A stretch of 64,000 nucleotides of DNA, taken from NCBI GenBank assembly GCA_013306675.1, contig JABLUY010000090.1:1-64000 (forward strand), read 5' to 3'. Every line of letters begins with the position of its first letter. Position 1 is the first letter of the stretch. The notes under the pieces are model-generated. The model was given only the letters and a program-made list of their open reading frames with translations, ran no database searches and was not told where the DNA came from. This document shows, piece by piece, positions 30,001-39,622 of the stretch. The DNA is from Thraustochytrium sp. TN22. Taxonomy: Eukaryota; Sar; Bigyra; Thraustochytrida; Thraustochytriidae. Position numbers and translations under genes: made by a program.

Positions 30001-31795
30001 GGAAGTCATGGTCGTGCGTCCCGACAATCCCTTCATCGGCTGGACGCGCCTCGAGCTCGCCATTACCGTGCATAAGGACTTTGACGTTATTGTGCTCGCC
30101 GTCATCAACGAGCATTCCGCGCACGGCCAGGCCATGCGGTCCGAGAACGCCGACAGTGTCCCGAGCGACATCGACTTCTTGCGCAGGCCCTCTGACCCGA
30201 TTCGCCACGGCGACCACATCGTCTTCTTGGCGAAAGGCCACCATCTCGACAAGCTCTTCCACACGCGCAAGGACGATTATCAGCCGCCGCCCGCGCCGGG
30301 CTCCGTCGACACGAGTCTCGATGGCGTCGCCGCCATGTTCCAGCACCAGCGCATCCGGCGAGACACGGTAAACTCGCGCCCGCCACCGCATCGCCCCTCC
30401 ATCCTGCGCCGCTTTGGCTCGAGCCCGGCCATTCACACGCCGGACACGAGCAACCATGGCACCGCTGCCACCGGCAGATCCGTGGGCTCCGGCGCCGGCG
30501 CCGCCGGTGCCTCGCCGAGCAGCGCCGATGCAGACGTGGACCCAAGCGCCGCGGACTTTTTCAACGAGGAGAGCCGCGCCGATTCGCACCGCGGCGTACC
30601 CGCGGACATCGACCAAGTCTCCGACGGCGGCGATGGCCTCGGCCCGCACGTGCGGCGCTCGCTCCGAGAGGCCTTCATCCCCTCTTGGACACAGCTTGCC
30701 GAGAACGAGGCCGGGCCCAATCACATGCACCGCCACATCATCCTCTGCTGCCCGTCGCAGTCGCCCATCGAGATGTTCGTCCGGACGCTCAGTGGCACGC
30801 GCCGCGAGGACGGAGCGCCACGAAACTGGGTGCTCTGGCTTGTATCGGAGCCGCCCAATGAGATGATCTGGGAGCGCGTGGCGCGCCTTCCCAACATCGT
30901 CTGGATGCTCGGCGAGTCCTGCGTCGCGGACGACCTCCTTCGCGCTGGCATCCGCGAGGCCTCCGATATTGTCATCTTTTCCGACGTCTTTGAGAGCTAC
31001 ATTCCCAACATCTTCACGCCACAGGAGGCCGTTGAGCCCGCCGACGTCGACCGCTACACGATTTCCTCGCACCGGGTGGTCGCCAGCCTCGTGGAGACCT
31101 ATCACCTCAAGTACCTCCGTGTCCACACGCACATCAACAATGCCCGCAACGGCCACTACCTGCACGAGTCGTCTTGGCGCCGCCTCGTGCTGGACCGCGC
31201 TTTTGACGAGCAGCAGCGTCAGCAGGACCGCGCCCCACGTAGCGACCCGAACGCTGAGAGTGACCGCTCGCACTTCGTCAATCGTGTCTGGAAGCGCCTC
31301 TTCGCGCCGCTGTCCGCCGTCGCCACCGAGGACCGCGCGCAGGCACTCCACATGCTGGCACGACTCAACTCTAGCGTCTGGCCGCTGGTACTCGACGAGA
31401 CCTACGCCGCGGGCGAGAGCTGGAGCGCCTCGTGCGTGTACTTCATGCTCTTCTCCTCATACCTGGGCGGCGGCTGTGGCCTCATCTTTCTCTTGCTGCA
31501 AAAGCTCATCAAGCTCGCTGGCAAGCAGCCGCGTGGTCGTGGCGACACATACGGTGTGCGCCTCGTCCGTGTTCCCGAGGCCTTTCATGGCAAGCCATTT
31601 AAGATCCTCTTCTCCGCCACACTCGAGTCCACGCACGCGCTATGCATCGGCATCTTCCGCGGCTACGGCCACGGCCTGAATCATCCAGACTTTGGCAAAC
31701 CTGTCGTCCTCATCAACCCTGCCGAGCTGCGCATTGCGCCCTGCGACTACATGTATGTCATTGGCGGTGTCGTCCACCGCCACGCTCCCGCCTGA
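27078..31795 (+). CDS. Slo-family (BK-type) potassium channel with RCK domains, two exons
   Basis: Coding exons are 27078-28020 and 28128-31795, giving 1536 aa. ATGs at 26889 and 27162 are alternative starts. Exon 1 encodes several membrane segments and an S4-like FLRIWMFRFELGF. It ends inside the K+ filter STVGFGDV (near residue 308). Splicing restores STVGFGDVTPANQYSRAV and then S6. The cytoplasmic part has RCK1 from about residue 360 (VVVHGHLDDAVLSHLLFYF ... YVSLFEGSLLKARDLSRCEI) and RCK2 from about residue 1180 (HIILCCPSQSPIEMF ... NIVWMLGESCVADDLLRAG). This order and sequence match Slo channels, which open with voltage and intracellular ligands in the plasma membrane. A long Ser/Asp-rich linker separates the RCK domains. 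No acidic calcium bowl is seen after RCK2, so the gating ligand is uncertain. Confidence 0.9.
28021..28127 (+). other. GT-AG intron (107 bp) in the Slo-family channel gene
   Basis: The donor is TCA|GTAAGT at 28021 and the acceptor CCCGCAG| ends at 28127. Removing it joins phase 1 codon A|CG and reads GDVTPANQYSRAV across the junction, the expected pore-to-S6 sequence. The unspliced frames diverge here. Confidence 0.93.
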
Positions 31796-32540
31796 TGGTG
31801 CGCAGTTTTTGTCAAGCAACTCCATCAGGCCTCACACCTCGTCTTCGCTGTTTCAGCTCCTGTCACGGTGGCTGCCTCTTTCAAGACAATCGCCAATCGC
31901 ATCAGAAGTTTGCTCATCAAATTTTGGTCAAGAAGGCTACCTTGCGCTTCCTCATCGTCGTCCTCGTCGTCGTCGTCGTCGACGACGCCCGGATCACGGC
32001 GGCGGTGTCCTCCCCTCTATTTCCCGCTTCTCTTTCCTTGTTCTCGAGGCTAGCTACTAGCTAGAGCTACCTAGCTACTTAGGTCTTTGTGGGCGCTCGC
32101 TCGCCTCGCCTGCCTCCTCGCCAAGGCCATCATCCTCGTACCACCTGCACTGGCAGTGCTGTGCTCGGCTTCGGGTGGGACGTCGAAACGGTTATGCCCG
32201 AGCTCTCCGCGCTTCGTCCCGCCGGGATGCAGGCAAGCAGAAACCACTTGCCTCAGCCCAGCTCAGCTCGGCTCGGCTCGGCTCGGCTCGACTCGACTCG
32301 ACTCGGCCCGGCTCGGCGCGGGCGGGGCGCGGCCGGCGACGGAGCGCCTCTTCGTCGCGACGCGGCGTCGTGTCGCGTCGCGACGTTGGGCAGTGCCGCA
32401 TTGCATCCACCACCATTGGGTGCACTACGCTGCACCTGCACGAGGCCAACTACTGCGCCGCGCTACTGCACGGACGACGACAGCGACGACTCAACCAGCC
32501 TGGCCGACCAGGGAGAACCTCGCGATCGCGGTGAGGGAGG
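31796..32540. other. Spacer between channel and formin genes
   Basis: No gene is seen in 745 bp. It holds a TCG trinucleotide run (31953-31986), a CTAGCTA cluster (32049-32080) and a CTCGG/CTCGA pentamer array (32267-32316). The formin promoter should lie here. Confidence 0.65.
32267..32316. repeat. (CTCGG/CTCGA)n pentamer repeat
   Basis: About ten 5-bp units, mostly CTCGG with a central block of CTCGA, 225-275 bp upstream of the formin start codon. Confidence 0.85.
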
Positions 32541-35500
32541 ATGGAGGGCCTCATCATAGATGGCCTGCAGAGCTTGCCCGGGTTCAACCTCTTCTTTGGC
32601 GGCGCCGCGAGCGCCACCAAGGGGGACGAGGCAGCTAGTGCTGGGGCAAGCAAGGCAAAGACCCGCAGCGGCGCGCAACAGGCCGTCTCGGTGCGTCACC
32701 TGGATGTGGTGCGTATGCACCCGCGGCTCTTCGCCGTTGGCAAGCCGTGGGACCGGCGCACGGAGAAGGAGGCGCACCGTAACAACGTCACGGAGCTCGG
32801 CCGCGTCTTCGAGCGCAAGCACGGGCGCCACTACCTGATGATCAACCTTAGCGGAGCGGGAGCGGGCGCGGGCGCCAACCAAGCGGAGCCGTCTTCGGCC
32901 GGCGGCGCAGCTGGCGGCCAGGTCGACTACCACCGCCTGCGCTATCAGGTGCTTGAGAGCGACCTTGAAGCGCAGCCGAGCCTCGAGACGCTCTTCATGC
33001 TTTGCCACGCAGTCCAGCTTTGGCTGCACATGGACCCGCGCAACGTGGTGGCGGTCTTTTGCAAGAACGGCGTGCACACATGCCGCCTGTTCCTCTCGGC
33101 CTTTCTCACCTTCAACGGCCGCTTCGCCTCCACGGAAGATGCTCTCGAGTACTTTTACTTTAAGCGCGTGCGCGTCAACTACGAGGCAGCACACATCCTC
33201 AAGCGCGCACAGCCCTCGCTGCGTCATTTCCTCACGCAGTTCCAGGCCGTCTTGAGGAAGGACGGCCTGCCGCGCGCGGCTCCCATCCAGCTGCACGAGC
33301 TGCTGCTTGAGCACCTTCCCCGCATCACCGACAAGGGCCTCATGGAAACCAACCTCTTCTCCATCTTTGGGCCGTCCTCGGAGGAGCTGCAGCGCGCCGC
33401 TCAACCCATCATCCGCGTCTATCAGGTGCGCAACACGGGCCAGCAGCGCCAGCTGGTGTACTCGAGCATCTCGGACCCAGACTCCTGTGTGCAGTGGAGT
33501 CCGGTCGTCGGCACACTGAGTCTCCGCTGCAACTGCAGCCTGTTTGGCGACATTGAGATCGACTGCGTCTTCCCCGGCAACACAAACAAGCACCTCTTCC
33601 GCTACTTTTTCCACTCCGGCTTCATGGCGGACACCGGCGTGGCCACTGTCTCGCGCAGCGAACTCCATAGCGCCAACCGGCACGTGTTTCACGAAGATTT
33701 TCGCATGCGCCTCGTCCTGCGGGCGACCGACGCCGGTGCCAAGGCCGCGGGTGCGGCCGAGGCGAACCTGCTGCATGCGGCACGGGACCAGGACGAGGAC
33801 GCGGATACGGAGGCGAGTCACCAGGCGTTCCCCTGCCTGCGCCGTGAGGTCGATCGCGCGCGGGCCATCGCCGTCCTCAGCGACTTGCACTTTCTCAACG
33901 CCGACCCGGACCTCTGCAAGACGCTCATCGCGGAGGGCCACGCCGAGCTGGATGCCAAGTTTGCGCTCCAGCGCACCAACAACACGCTCCCAGCGGCCCG
34001 GGCGCTGCTCAAGGCCAAATTCCGGCCTTCTGCGATAGGCGGCAGCGGAGGCAATGGCGCCGGCGGCGGTGGCGGCTCTTCGCGCTCTCTTTTGGACGCG
34101 CCTGTGGCGAATGTCAGCGAGGAAGGCACCACGGCAACGCCCATGCCGTTTATTCGCGACGAGGAAATGACCAGCGAGCTGGACGATATGCTCGACCGTC
34201 TGCACAGCGCAGATCACGTCACCAAGAATCAGACGGAAGCCACGCAGCGGCGCCGGCGCGCGCCTCAATCCAAGGAGAATGCCGCGGGTCCCGCCAATGC
34301 GGCGGCGGCTTCCTCCAAGGAGAACGCCACCGGGCACGCCAACGGTGTTGCACTCGGGCTACGCACTAGCGCGCGGCCCGCCGCCGACAGCCAGCATCAG
34401 CAGGCGCGGCAAGATCCGCAGCGGACGATCTTGGGCGCTGCGCAAGGCGACGTAGGCCAGGTCAGGGACCTCTATGCCGTCGAGGAGGAGAAGAGCGGCG
34501 TCCTGGCCCCTTTGGCGACTCGGCAGCACGAGGCGGATCCGCGAAAGGCACTCATGGGCAGAGTCGCCACACGCGCGGCGGCCACGACGACGAGCGTCGC
34601 TAGTGTCGAAGGCGAGCCACCTGATGCTCGCAAGTCACTCATGAGCATGATCGCGAAGCGAGCGGCGCCGCTCACGGCGAGCGAAACCCAGTCCTCGAGT
34701 CCCTTGACTGCTGTGGAAGCTGTCAAGCAGAAGTCGAGTACTGCGACGGAGCCTGAGACGAAGAAGGCATCGACCGAAGGCGCGCCCGCGCCGCGGCAGG
34801 CGCTGCTGGCCATGATCGCCAAGCGGTCGCAAGCGCCGCCGGCCGAGGCCAGCTCCAAATCGGACCTGGCTGCGACCCCGGCTTCAGCAGCACCGGTCAG
34901 CACGGGCGCCGAGGCCGCCGTGGGCAAGTTCAAGCGCATGTTATCGGTAGGCGTGCCGGAGGGCGCAGTGCGGGCCAAAATGGAGCAGGAGGGCGTGGAC
35001 CCCGCTCTGCTCTTTGGGCCTGCACCTGGGTCAGGTCCACCTCCGCCCGAGTACGAGAAGTTCGCCAAGATGCTCAAGATGGGCGTACCGGAGGGCGCGG
35101 TGATGGCGAAGATGGCGCTGGAAAATCTGGACCCCGCGCGGATCGGTCTCGGTGCAGGGGCGCAGAGTACGCCGCCGCCGCCAACACAGCAGCAGCAGCA
35201 GCGGCGGAAGGCGGATGGGGTTCGGCGCAAGAAGTTTCACTGGGAGGCAATCCCAGAGAGCAGGCTGAACAAGCAGCAGGATAGTATCTGGAGTGTGAGC
35301 CGTGCGGTGGCGCGCTTCAAGCGCGGGGCGTCCGCGCAAAAGCCGCGGCGGGCCTCCGTGAGCTCTGTAGAGAGCGACGGTGTACTGCTTTCGCCCAAGG
35401 GCGTCATCGACGACGAGCTGGACCCGGACATGAAAGAGCTGGAGTCTCTTTTTACCATCAAGCCTGGAGCCGCGGCTGCAGCGCCCGCAGCGCCAGCGCA

Positions 35501-36821
35501 GGTCTCCGTGCTAAAGAAGGTCCCGTCGCGCGTGGCGCTTCTGGACGGCAAGCGCGGGCAGAACGTCTCCATTGGACTCAAGAAGATCAAGGCAAGCGGC
35601 GCCGACATCTGTCGCGCCCTGAACGAGTTTGACGGCGACCTGCTGACGCTGGAGAACCTGCAGGTCATTCAGTCCGCGCAGATGCTTCCGACGGCCGAGG
35701 AGGAGAAGCTCATCGCCGGCTTTCGCGGGGACAAGGCCATGCTGGGCGACGCAGAGCAGTTCTTCGCCGCGCTGGTGGGTTCTGTGCGACAGCCGCAAGT
35801 TCGCGTGGACGCAATGCTCTTCCGTGCTGAGTTTGAGGAGCGCCTCGCGGAGCTCAGGGGCAAGATGGAGCTCGTAGGCCGCGCCTCGGAGGAGGTGCGG
35901 CGCTCCGAGTCACTGCAAAAGGTGTTTCAGGTGGTGCTCCTGGTGGGCAACAAGATCAACGCGCAGGGACCGACGTCTATTCAGGGCTTTACGGTGGCTT
36001 CGCTGCTCAAGCTCTCGCAGACGAAGAGCTTCAACCGCAAGACCACCATCCTGGACTTCATCGCGCAGTTCGCCGCCAAGCGCATCCCGGAGGTCATCAA
36101 TGTCGACAAGGAGCTTGAGATCCTGGCAGACGCCAAACGGATGCAGTTCGCGGTTTTCGACGCGGAGGAGTCCAATCTACACCTTGGCTACCAGGCGGTG
36201 CTGCGCGCCGTCAAGCAGGCTGAGCGCGATGACGCCGAGATGGGCGGCGAGCAGGGCCGGTCTGGGGGGCTCGAGCGGCTGTGCGCCTTCTCGCGGCATG
36301 TCCAGGCCTCGCTGGCGGAGCTGGAGGCCGGGCTGGAAGACATGCGCACCAAGTACGCAGCCTTGCTGGAGTTCTTCTGCGAGGACCCGGACCTGCCGGT
36401 GCAGGACTTCTTCTCGACGCTAGACACGTTTTTGCGCAGCTTTAGCATGGCGGCGCGCACCTTCGAGGAGAAGCAACGGCGCCAGCGCAACCGCGAGCGC
36501 GCCGAGCGCCAGCGCACGCTCAAGCGGAGCGAGTCTGTGCGTGCGCTTCCGTCGACGCCCTTGGCGGCGCGTCTGACGCCGCTGGCGCCCAAGTCGGCCT
36601 CCTTCAAGATCACGTCCACCACGCCGGCCTCCCCGGTGGCCTCGCCGTTTGCGGCGGCAGGCAGCGTCGTCACGCCCTTGCGCGGCCTCGCGACGGACGA
36701 CGACGGTCTGGATGATGATGCTGTCAGTGTGCAGAGCGAGATGAGCTTGTCTTCGCACGCGCCCCGCTCGCGGCCGCTCTCCGAGACGCCATCCCTCGCG
36801 CGCTTTTTGAAGAAGCTTTGA
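32541..36821 (+). CDS. Formin with N-terminal PTEN-like/C2 module (pseudophosphatase) and FH2 domain
   Basis: A 1426-aa actin nucleator/elongator in one exon. Residues about 25-285 match a PTEN-type phosphatase fold (NNVTELGRVFERKHGRHYLM; VVAVFCKNGVHTCR), followed by a C2 domain at about 290-395 (GDIEIDCVF, LFRYFFHSGFM). The signature loop reads FCKNGVHT at 173-180 instead of HCxxGxxR: Cys174 is kept, but the His and the Arg are replaced, so phosphatase activity is unlikely. The middle carries three WH2-like helices (RKALMGRV about 666, RKSLMSMIAKRA about 694, RQALLAMIAKRS about 750) and two GVPEGAV[RM]AKM motifs (about 797 and 838). Only two PPPP runs serve as FH1. FH2 spans about 895-1320 (KKFHWEAIP ... 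VLLVGNKINAQ). The PTEN-C2-FH2 order resembles plant class II formins. Confidence 0.93.
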   Translation: MEGLIIDGLQSLPGFNLFFGGAASATKGDEAASAGASKAKTRSGAQQAVSVRHLDVVRMHPRLFAVGKPWDRRTEKEAHRNNVTELGRVFERKHGRHYLMINLSGAGAGAGANQAEPSSAGGAAGGQVDYHRLRYQVLESDLEAQPSLETLFMLCHAVQLWLHMDPRNVVAVFCKNGVHTCRLFLSAFLTFNGRFASTEDALEYFYFKRVRVNYEAAHILKRAQPSLRHFLTQFQAVLRKDGLPRAAPIQLHELLLEHLPRITDKGLMETNLFSIFGPSSEELQRAAQPIIRVYQVRNTGQQRQLVYSSISDPDSCVQWSPVVGTLSLRCNCSLFGDIEIDCVFPGNTNKHLFRYFFHSGFMADTGVATVSRSELHSANRHVFHEDFRMRLVLRATDAGAKAAGAAEANLLHAARDQDEDADTEASHQAFPCLRREVDRARAIAVLSDLHFLNADPDLCKTLIAEGHAELDAKFALQRTNNTLPAARALLKAKFRPSAIGGSGGNGAGGGGGSSRSLLDAPVANVSEEGTTATPMPFIRDEEMTSELDDMLDRLHSADHVTKNQTEATQRRRRAPQSKENAAGPANAAAASSKENATGHANGVALGLRTSARPAADSQHQQARQDPQRTILGAAQGDVGQVRDLYAVEEEKSGVLAPLATRQHEADPRKALMGRVATRAAATTTSVASVEGEPPDARKSLMSMIAKRAAPLTASETQSSSPLTAVEAVKQKSSTATEPETKKASTEGAPAPRQALLAMIAKRSQAPPAEASSKSDLAATPASAAPVSTGAEAAVGKFKRMLSVGVPEGAVRAKMEQEGVDPALLFGPAPGSGPPPPEYEKFAKMLKMGVPEGAVMAKMALENLDPARIGLGAGAQSTPPPPTQQQQQRRKADGVRRKKFHWEAIPESRLNKQQDSIWSVSRAVARFKRGASAQKPRRASVSSVESDGVLLSPKGVIDDELDPDMKELESLFTIKPGAAAAAPAAPAQVSVLKKVPSRVALLDGKRGQNVSIGLKKIKASGADICRALNEFDGDLLTLENLQVIQSAQMLPTAEEEKLIAGFRGDKAMLGDAEQFFAALVGSVRQPQVRVDAMLFRAEFEERLAELRGKMELVGRASEEVRRSESLQKVFQVVLLVGNKINAQGPTSIQGFTVASLLKLSQTKSFNRKTTILDFIAQFAAKRIPEVINVDKELEILADAKRMQFAVFDAEESNLHLGYQAVLRAVKQAERDDAEMGGEQGRSGGLERLCAFSRHVQASLAELEAGLEDMRTKYAALLEFFCEDPDLPVQDFFSTLDTFLRSFSMAARTFEEKQRRQRNRERAERQRTLKRSESVRALPSTPLAARLTPLAPKSASFKITSTTPASPVASPFAAAGSVVTPLRGLATDDDGLDDDAVSVQSEMSLSSHAPRSRPLSETPSLARFLKKL

Positions 36822-36929
36822 TGAAATGAGAGCCAAAGACTGATCTCAAAGGAGAAAAAAAAAAGCCTTGCTTGCAATTGACATGTCCCGGCTGGTCCGC
36901 CTCTTTTTACCTCAGACGAATCTTGTCAG

Positions 36930-39026
36930 CTACCTATCCGATTCGACGGCACGCTCAATGGGACGCGTGGCGGCCTTCAGCCAGGCGTGCGCCTTCTCAA
37001 GCTTGCGCTCGAGCAGGATGGGGCCGATCTTGTCCATGACCTCTGCATGGTAAGCGTTGAGCCATTCCAAAGTGTCCTCGGAAATGAGCTCTGTGTCGAC
37101 GAGCTTTCGGTCGATGGGCACAAAAGTAAGGTTCTCGAAACCGAGCCAGGTTCCGGCGTCGCGCTTTAGGCCAAGGTCGGGGAGCTTTGCGGTGACGTCC
37201 TCACACACCACCACATTCTCGATGCGAATGCCGAAATCGCCGGCCTCGTAGTAGCCAGGCTCATTGGAGAGGACCATTCCGGCCGCCATGGCCGTGGGCG
37301 AGGGCCCTGAATCCGCGCGCGCGGCCGGCAGCGCGTTGCCCATGAATGGCGGAAACTCGTGGACGCCCAGGTAGGCGCCGACGCCGTGGCTGGTCCCGTG
37401 CTTGTAGTTGAGTCCATAGCGCCAGAGCGTGTCGCGCGCGAGAACGTCCAGCTTGGCTGGCTCTGTGCCGTCCGGGAAGCGCGCCTTGGTTAGGCGCACG
37501 TGGCCCTCGAGTACGCACGTGAAGGCGGCCTTGTGCGCAGGCGTCGGCTCGCCATAGCAAATGGTGCGTGTCATGTCCGTGGTTCCCATGGTATACTGGC
37601 CTCCGGTGTCGCACAAAAAGAGCGAGTCAAAGCCAAGCGGCCTGTTGGAGTCCTCATCCACCTCGTAGTGCACGATTGCGCCGTTGGATGCGTAGGAGCT
37701 GATCGTGGTGAAGGAGGGCCCGCGGTAAAACTCGCTGTACTGCTCGCGGACCTCCTCAAGGCGGTTGAGCGCGTAGAGTTCGTCGATCTGTTTGGATGGC
37801 GCCCCCTCCCCGGTGGCGCCCTTCAGCTTGTCCATATCGGCTTCGAGCTCTGCAAAGAACTCGCAAAGCGCCGCGGACTCCAGCAGATGCGCCTGGCGCA
37901 TCCCGTCCAGTTCGACTTGGTTTTTGAGCGCCTTTGCGCGGCGCACGGGGCTCGCCTTGGAGACCACCTTGTGGCCGGCCGCGATGCAGCAACGCTGGAT
38001 GCTCAGCGCACTGAAGCTCGGATCGAGCCAGACGCTAAGCCCGCTCTCCGCCGGCCGCGCAGCGCTGGCATCCACCTTGGCTCGCTTCGCTGCGGGGGGC
38101 GCACCACTGGCGTCGCCAGCGCTGCCGACGTCGCCGGCGCCGCTGCCCGCGAGGCGGCCGAGGTGCTCGAAGAGTTCCTCGTACGGGTGCACGGCGTCGC
38201 AGCCGAGCTCGGAGCGCAGCTGATCGCGGGCCGAGGCCGTCAAGGCGTCGGCGTTGGCGAAGAGCAGCACCTGATCGAGCGTGACGATGAGGTAGGCGAA
38301 GAAGACCGGCGTGTAGAGAATGTCGGAGCCGCGCAGGTTGAGGAGCCAGGCGATCTCGTCCAGCGCATTAAGCACGATGGCCTGCGCGCCCTCCTCGCGC
38401 AGGCTCTTCCGCAGCTGCTCGACCTTGTCGGCGGACGACTGACCAGCGTAGCGCAGCGGGTGCACATCAACCTTGTTGAAGACACGCGGCGGCTGCGCGG
38501 CGGCCCAGGCCTCGTCCACGAGGTCGCGCGTGAGCGGTGTGAGCAGCACGCCCTCGTCGGGCGGGTCCACGTCAGCCGCACGACGCGTGATCCCGGCGAG
38601 CCCTTCGACGGACTTGGGCAGCATGAGGCCATCCCACTTGATTGCCGCGGACACGGCGATGAGGTCCGGGTTGATGCCGACGCGCGCGCCGGCGCCCAGC
38701 GCCTTGCGCAGGTACTCGGGCACCGAATCGACGCCCGGGTCAGCGCCGCGCACGAGCTCCCAATCCGCAGTGAGCTGCTGCGCCGCCTGCTCGTAGTACC
38801 TGCCGTCCGTCCAGAGCAGCGCCTTGTCCTGCGTCACCACTGCGGTCCCGGCCGACCCGGTGAACCCGCTCAGCCACGCGCGCCGCTTGTCCACCTCCGC
38901 CACGTACTCGGACAGGTGCGCGTCTTGCGACGGCACCACGTATGCGCTCAGCCGCTCGCGCTCCATGAGCGACCGCAGCGACCGCAGCCGCTCGGCGGCC
39001 GGCTTGCTCATGCTGGCGCGCCGCAT
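36930..39026 (-). CDS. XPNPEP1: Xaa-Pro aminopeptidase, M24B family (cytosolic aminopeptidase P-like)
   Basis: A 698-aa metallopeptidase that removes N-terminal residues preceding proline. The start chosen is the ATG at 39026, just before the conserved N-terminus; ATGs at 39011 and 39227 are alternatives, the latter adding an unconserved low-complexity stretch. Creatinase-type N-terminal domains contain DAHLSEYVAEVDKRRAWLSG, WTDGRYYEQA and LDEIAWLLNLRGSDI, closely matching the three-domain eukaryotic XPNPEP1. The pita-bread catalytic domain has all five metal ligands with family spacing: Asp473 and Asp484 (CDTGGQYTMGTTD), His547 (GTSHGVG), Glu589 (NEPGYYE) and Glu603 (GIRIEN). No signal peptide is visible, so it is expected in the cytosol. 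It converges with the formin gene at 108 bp. Confidence 0.95.
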   Translation of the reverse strand: MRRASMSKPAAERLRSLRSLMERERLSAYVVPSQDAHLSEYVAEVDKRRAWLSGFTGSAGTAVVTQDKALLWTDGRYYEQAAQQLTADWELVRGADPGVDSVPEYLRKALGAGARVGINPDLIAVSAAIKWDGLMLPKSVEGLAGITRRAADVDPPDEGVLLTPLTRDLVDEAWAAAQPPRVFNKVDVHPLRYAGQSSADKVEQLRKSLREEGAQAIVLNALDEIAWLLNLRGSDILYTPVFFAYLIVTLDQVLLFANADALTASARDQLRSELGCDAVHPYEELFEHLGRLAGSGAGDVGSAGDASGAPPAAKRAKVDASAARPAESGLSVWLDPSFSALSIQRCCIAAGHKVVSKASPVRRAKALKNQVELDGMRQAHLLESAALCEFFAELEADMDKLKGATGEGAPSKQIDELYALNRLEEVREQYSEFYRGPSFTTISSYASNGAIVHYEVDEDSNRPLGFDSLFLCDTGGQYTMGTTDMTRTICYGEPTPAHKAAFTCVLEGHVRLTKARFPDGTEPAKLDVLARDTLWRYGLNYKHGTSHGVGAYLGVHEFPPFMGNALPAARADSGPSPTAMAAGMVLSNEPGYYEAGDFGIRIENVVVCEDVTAKLPDLGLKRDAGTWLGFENLTFVPIDRKLVDTELISEDTLEWLNAYHAEVMDKIGPILLERKLEKAHAWLKAATRPIERAVESDR

Positions 39027-39622
39027 CCCGCCTCGCCCTCTGTCCCGTCCCGCCCCGCCGCCTCGAGCACTGCCGCGAGATCTCTCTCCCTCTTGGATTC
39101 TGATCTGCAACTTCGAGTCCGTGGACATCATCATGATGCAGGCTCTCAGCCTGATGACGACAGTGAGTCGGATGAGAGGCGATGAGAGGAGGAGAGCTGA
39201 GCACTGCCGATGCCAGTGGCGCCTCATGTCGTAAGTGATCTCATGAGACCCGTTTTGCTATGCAACGCTTTCCACTGCACTGTTTTGCACCGCCCTCTGC
39301 CCTGACATTGCACAACCTGCACGGTGTCGAGCTCGGAGAGCTCAGTTAGGATGATTTGCAACCAGCCAGCTGCAAGAACGCCCCCCCCCCAAATGCAGAG
39401 CGAGCACCAGGCCACGGCGGAGCCTGCCAGTGCCAGTAGTGGCTCGCGCGCCTCCGACGGAACGGAACGTGGCGAAGACGTGAATCAGAGGCCCTGGGGT
39501 TGGTCAGGAGCATTGATCTGCCTTGGCTGCGCGTCGACTTCAAGTTGCATTTGTACTGCCTAACTCTGTGGCCGTAAAATCAACAGGCATCTCGTGTCAG
39601 GGCCCTCAATGAAGTTGGGGTG
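39027..39622. other. Spacer upstream of the aminopeptidase gene
   Basis: Nothing recognisable except a run of about ten C residues near 39381-39391 flanked by AAATG. It should contain the aminopeptidase promoter and the 3' end of the membrane protein gene. Confidence 0.6.

Noticed and set aside
29480-31351. 623-codon minus-strand frame opposite the channel gene
   Set aside because: Antisense of the RCK-containing exon, where the sense strand matches the Slo family.
37500-39185. 561-codon plus-strand frame opposite the aminopeptidase
   Set aside because: Antisense shadow of a strongly conserved aminopeptidase P gene.
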